A DNA stretch of 64,000 nt, taken from contig JAWKQN010000004.1 in NCBI GenBank assembly GCA_041390125.1, positions 124,001 through 188,000 on the forward strand, read 5' to 3'. This DNA is from Gemmatimonadota bacterium. Its GTDB lineage: Bacteria > Gemmatimonadota > Gemmatimonadetes > Longimicrobiales > Gaopeijiaceae. The translations under genes and the position numbers were made by a program. The notes under the pieces were generated by a model. The model searched no databases. It was not told where the DNA came from and worked only from the letters and a program-made list of their open reading frames with translations. Positions 62,472-64,000 of the stretch are shown here, piece by piece (position 1 is the stretch's first letter; each line of letters starts with the position of its first letter).

Positions 62472-62536
62472 CCGGACGGCCGAGCCGTCCGGCGCTGTGA
62501 TCGGGCACGCCCCGGTCTCCTCCGGGAGGCCGGGGC
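62472..62536 (+). terminator. Two stable hairpins after groEL
   Basis: The first stem is CCGGACGGC (62472-62480) with GCCGTCCGG (62484-62492), 9 bp with a CGA loop. The second is a 12-bp stem (62509-62520 with 62525-62536, one T-G pair) closed by a UCCG loop between C and G, the very stable UNCG tetraloop type. There is little T run after them. Together they probably end the groESL transcript. The rest of the gap to 62670 shows no other feature. Confidence 0.75.
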
Positions 62537-62670
62537 GTCGCCGTTCGGGGTCCGGCCCGGGGGCGCGACGGATGCCACCCGCGCGCTCCGCGACGCTTCC
62601 TCGCCATCCGGGGAGCGGTCCCGTCCGCCGCCATCCCACCGGCGGCGTCCCCCGCCGCGGGACGGACGGC

Positions 62671-64000
62671 TCACTCCGTCGCGTGGATGAACGGCGGCGG
62701 CGGCTCCACGCCGAACGGATCCCACAGGTCGCGTTGGCCGCAGGGGTGTGGGAGGTGCTCGTTCCGGCTCCACCACACGACCCCGCGCGCGCGGCGCATC
62801 CACGGGGCGAGGACCGGCTCGAGGGGCGCGAGCAGCGCCGGGTCCCGCTGGGTGCGCCGGGCCTCCTCCGGCACCGTGGCCAGGAAGTCCCCGCGAGCGA
62901 AGACCTGCATCGGTGGGTCGACGAACGGGATCGGGAGGCGCGTGAAGAGACCGCGGTCGGGGGCGCGCCACACCCGTTCGTATCCGAGTCGACCGTCGAC
63001 GATCGCATCCCAGGTGGGCCCCGTGATCTCCCACTCGTGCTCGAGCCCGTACTGCAGCTGCGGGATGATCACCAGGATGTCGGGCGCGCCCGCCCACTCC
63101 TCCAGGGTGCAGACGTCGTGGAGGCGGTGCCACGCGAGCGAAGCCGGCACCGGCGGTAGCTTCCGGAACGACCCGAAGTAGCCGACGGTCTGGTCGGCGG
63201 CGTGCTGCTCCAGCCACGCTCCCATGGCATAGCGGCCGTCGCGCAGGCTCTGGTACGTGAGATCGAGGCCGCGCACGAACAGCCATGACGACGACGCCAG
63301 CAGCACCACCAGGGTGGCCCGGCGCGTCCCGACCGAGCGTGCGTCCAGGCCTTCCGCGAAGGCGACGGCGGCGTAGAGCCCGAGGAGCCAGACGAGCGGG
63401 AGCACGAAGCGGATGTTCAGGAACCAGACCGGGAAGATCGTCAGCACGGGCACGACGATCAGCGCCAGGGCCGGCCAGGTGGTGCGGGGCTGGCGTCGGC
63501 TCAGGTAGACGCCCGCCAGGGCGGCGAGGAGCCCGACCCACCCCATGGCGGATGCGATCTGCGACACCATCTCCGCGAACAGGCCCGCCGCGCCGGCCAG
63601 CGTGCGCGGATACTCGAGCGAGACGGCCGCTCCGACCACCCAGTCCACGTGCTGCCGCCAGCGGGACGGTCGGAAGACCAGACCGCTCGTGAACGCGTAG
63701 AGCGCCGCCGAGGTGGCCATTCCCATCCAGAGCGGCTTGAGCCGCTCGGCGAGCGGGCCCGGCGCGCGCAGCTGCAGCGCCGTGACGGCCAGGCCCATGG
63801 CCAGGAAGAACGCCCAGCTGTTGTCCTTGGTCCCGACGGCGACGGCGGCCCACACGCCGAGCCAGATCCCGCGCCGCGGCGTGAGCCCGTCCTTGAGCGC
63901 GCGGGCGAAGACCACGAAGCCCAGCGAGGTCCAGAAGAGGGCCGGCAGATCCACATTGCTGGTCCGGGCGTAGTAGACGACCGGCACGGCCAGCATCGTG
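62671..64000 (-). CDS. GT39/ArnT-like membrane glycosyltransferase (5' partial)
   Basis: This protein continues past the right edge; about 443 C-terminal residues are seen. It has YYARTSNVDLPALFWTSL, typical of the loop and helix after the catalytic part of dolichyl-mannosyltransferase/ArnT-like proteins, then about eight hydrophobic segments (WAAVAVGTKDNSWAFFLAMGLAVTAL, MGWVGLLAALAGVYL, LIVVPVLTIFPVWFL, RRATLVVLLASSSWLFV) and a soluble C-terminal region of about 170 residues (GYFGSFRKLPPVPAS). It probably moves sugars from a polyprenyl carrier to an envelope acceptor. The catalytic N-terminal Asp/Glu motif is outside the window. Confidence 0.8.
   Translation of the reverse strand, partial: TMLAVPVVYYARTSNVDLPALFWTSLGFVVFARALKDGLTPRRGIWLGVWAAVAVGTKDNSWAFFLAMGLAVTALQLRAPGPLAERLKPLWMGMATSAALYAFTSGLVFRPSRWRQHVDWVVGAAVSLEYPRTLAGAAGLFAEMVSQIASAMGWVGLLAALAGVYLSRRQPRTTWPALALIVVPVLTIFPVWFLNIRFVLPLVWLLGLYAAVAFAEGLDARSVGTRRATLVVLLASSSWLFVRGLDLTYQSLRDGRYAMGAWLEQHAADQTVGYFGSFRKLPPVPASLAWHRLHDVCTLEEWAGAPDILVIIPQLQYGLEHEWEITGPTWDAIVDGRLGYERVWRAPDRGLFTRLPIPFVDPPMQVFARGDFLATVPEEARRTQRDPALLAPLEPVLAPWMRRARGVVWWSRNEHLPHPCGQRDLWDPFGVEPPPPFIHATE

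Overview
This window is very GC-rich and gene-dense. Two PadR-plus-ADOP permease modules, an ECF sigma factor coupled to a Ser/Thr kinase with a TolB-type propeller, BshA, and many secreted beta-propeller and lipoprotein genes suggest a Gemmatimonadota chromosome; a related phylum such as Acidobacteriota is possible. I see no insertion sequence, prophage or CRISPR array. The only RNA gene recognised is a tRNA-Ala(TGC). Two proteins run off the ends: a cytochrome c/Vgb-propeller protein at the left and a GT39-like membrane glycosyltransferase at the right. All identifications rest on motifs read from the sequence; no database search was possible.

Left part (1-24 kb) is mostly envelope and sensing functions: the Vgb-like protein; an ADOP permease with its PadR repressor and a dyad-rich promoter; a small beta-barrel; tRNA-Ala; an ECF sigma-kinase pair; two probable lipoproteins (an EEP-fold phosphohydrolase and an RCC1-like propeller); a membrane-anchored animal-type heme peroxidase; and a D-aminoacylase. 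A minus-strand run of four genes follows (PQQ-type dehydrogenase, GT4 glycosyltransferase, DUF4442 hotdog protein, nitronate monooxygenase-like enzyme).

Middle part (23.6-48 kb) holds the most unusual gene sets. A redox cassette (24550-26757) has a four-helix membrane protein with one His at the start of each helix, a second four-helix protein and two Rieske proteins. Next to it lie a sigma54 two-component system and a divergent porin plus short PstS-like protein. Then come a MATE exporter, a LON-domain/RfbC/hydrolase group, MurB, a second PadR-ADOP module and a NapH/NosR-like ferredoxin. An ECF sigma/anti-sigma pair is coupled to two HEAT-repeat proteins, followed by a PilB/GspE ATPase fused to a receiver domain and a porin O/P-type protein.

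Right part (48-64 kb) is a compact housekeeping run on the plus strand: secD, secF, tatD, mutL, miaA, bshA, uppP, nadC, birA and coaX, mostly joined by 4-nt start/stop overlaps. A convergent squalene/phytoene-synthase-family gene with an altered second Asp motif follows, then groES-groEL behind a CIRCE element and ending in two strong hairpins.
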